Assembly (NCBI GenBank): GCA_002421005.1 | Contig: DIJC01000014.1 | Location: 374,955 to 438,954 of the forward strand | Origin: Enterobacteriaceae bacterium UBA5654 | GTDB taxonomy: Bacteria; Pseudomonadota; Gammaproteobacteria; Enterobacterales; Enterobacteriaceae | Length of the DNA stretch: 64,000 nucleotides | Direction: 5' to 3' | Part shown: positions 63,195 to 64,000 of the stretch, piece by piece | Layout: every line of letters starts with the position of its first letter | How positions within the stretch are numbered: position 1 is the first letter of the stretch | Notes under the pieces: model-generated | Told to the model about the DNA's origin: nothing | The model's input: only the letters and a program-made list of their open reading frames with translations | Database searches by the model: none | Program-made: the position numbers and the translations under genes

Positions 63195-63854
63195 TCAGGC
63201 GTTAACGGTGACGCTGACCGAGGCATCCGGCTGTTTTTGCGCGGTGACGCCCGCAAGCGTGGTCAAATTGAAATCAACCTCGCCGAGGCGCGGCATATCC
63301 TGCGGCACGTTGACGGCGATAACATGGCAGCCAGCCGCCAGCCCGGAAAAGACGCCTGCGGCGGCATCCTCCACCACCACGCAATCCTGCGGCGCAAGAC
63401 CCAGAAGTTCAGCGCCCAGCAGATAAGCATCCGGCTCAGGTTTACCACGCTTCACGCGTTCAGCAGTGACAAACACTTCAGGCATCGGCAGGCCCGCCGC
63501 GTTGTGACGCGCATGGGCAACCGGAATGGACCCGGAGGTGACGATGGCCCACGGGATGTGCTGCTCATTGAGGCTGTGAAGCAGTTCCAGCGCGCCGGGC
63601 AACGCCCGGATGCCGTCGGTGTCCGAGGCTTCAATTTTTTCCAGCAGCGTAAACTCTGCCAGAATTTCCTCTTCCGGCTTCCCGGCCAGAAAATGGCGCA
63701 GCGAGGTGATAGCCTGTTTACCATGAATATAATTCAGCACCTCATCATGGCTGAGGCCAAAACGGTCGGCCCAACTGCACCACGAGCGCTCCACCACCGG
63801 CAGCGAGTCCACCAGCGTCCCGTCCAGATCAAACAGAAATCCTTTACACAACAC
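63195..63854 (-). CDS. hxpA: HAD-family hexitol/sugar phosphatase HxpA
   Basis: Haloacid-dehalogenase-type phosphatase (YfbT) that acts on sugar and sugar-alcohol phosphates. The 219-residue protein has motif I Asp9-x-Asp11 (FLFDLDGTLVDS), motif II IVTSGS near 113, motif III lysine in RGKPEPDAY near 148 and motif IV VVVEDAAAGV near 170. The start is a GTG at 63854, supported by GGAGG five bases upstream. It follows yfbU by 11 bases on the same strand. Confidence 0.94.
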   Translation of the reverse strand: MLCKGFLFDLDGTLVDSLPVVERSWCSWADRFGLSHDEVLNYIHGKQAITSLRHFLAGKPEEEILAEFTLLEKIEASDTDGIRALPGALELLHSLNEQHIPWAIVTSGSIPVAHARHNAAGLPMPEVFVTAERVKRGKPEPDAYLLGAELLGLAPQDCVVVEDAAAGVFSGLAAGCHVIAVNVPQDMPRLGEVDFNLTTLAGVTAQKQPDASVSVTVNA

Positions 63855-63865
63855 GCCAGCCTCCG

Positions 63866-64000
63866 TCAGGAATTAATAATCTGATTAATTTCGTTGCTGC
63901 TCAGATGGTACTGGCGCGGGCAGGAGTGCCATACGTTTAACATCCGCTGATATTTTTCCCACATCGGCGTTTGCGCATTGAAACCGTGAGTACCGGCATC
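63866..64000 (-). CDS. yfbU: YfbU family protein (3' end only)
   Basis: The window edge cuts this gene; the last 44 residues are present. They read DAGTHGFNAQTPMWEKYQRM and continue to an INQIINS end, nearly identical to the C-terminus of E. coli YfbU (164 residues). Its function is poorly known; in E. coli it has been linked to stress and cell-death phenotypes. It is followed at 11 bases by hxpA, suggesting one transcript. Confidence 0.93.
   Translation of the reverse strand, partial: DAGTHGFNAQTPMWEKYQRMLNVWHSCPRQYHLSSNEINQIINS

Overview
The window is chromosomal DNA from a member of the Enterobacteriaceae. Gene content, gene order and protein lengths follow the Escherichia coli/Salmonella backbone around gyrA and the nuo operon. 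Species is not settled by eye. GyrA carries Thr83, which is the natural residue in quinolone-susceptible Citrobacter freundii, Klebsiella (Enterobacter) aerogenes and K. oxytoca. A cheV gene with a flagellar-type promoter points to a motile organism. Enterobacter, Citrobacter and related genera all remain possible.

Layout. 1-9.4 kb: apbE, ompC, the MicF small RNA, then the complete Rcs envelope-stress phosphorelay (rcsD-rcsB, with rcsC convergent). 9.5-17.2 kb: gyrA, ubiG, and the class Ia ribonucleotide reductase operon nrdA-nrdB-yfaE. 17.2-22.9 kb: glycerol-3-phosphate uptake and anaerobic oxidation (glpT divergent from glpABC). 22.9-27.7 kb: an accessory cassette of an AraC regulator, two Gfo/Idh/MocA oxidoreductases, a ThuA-like protein and a TIM-barrel isomerase/epimerase-like protein, sitting where E. 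coli has the rhm (rhamnonate) genes. 27.8-32.9 kb: yfaY, yfaZ, a monofunctional catalase, an Rpn-family nuclease gene with an apparent gene-within-a-gene antitoxin, and nudI. 32.9-38.5 kb: menaquinone biosynthesis menD-H-B-C-E without menF. 38.7-41.7 kb: elaB, elaA, rnz and cheV. 41.7-56.8 kb: the full 13-gene nuo operon for respiratory complex I. 56.8-64 kb: lrhA, alaA, yfbR, yfbS, hxpA and the 3' end of yfbU.

Several blocks are functionally linked. GlpABC passes electrons from glycerol-3-phosphate to menaquinone; MenD-H-B-C-E makes menaquinone; complex I feeds the same quinone pool. RcsDBC, OmpC/MicF and LrhA control the envelope, porin balance and motility. CheV serves chemotaxis.

Compared with E. 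coli, genes expected at this locus but absent here are atoSC, yfaL, inaA-glpQ, the rhm genes, ais-arn-pmrD, menF, elaD and yfbK-P. The most interesting accessory items are the Rpn locus (nested antitoxin start plus an in-frame 12-bp repeat tract) and the ThuA/oxidoreductase cassette, whose substrate is unknown. I saw no rRNA, tRNA, CRISPR array, insertion sequence or prophage.
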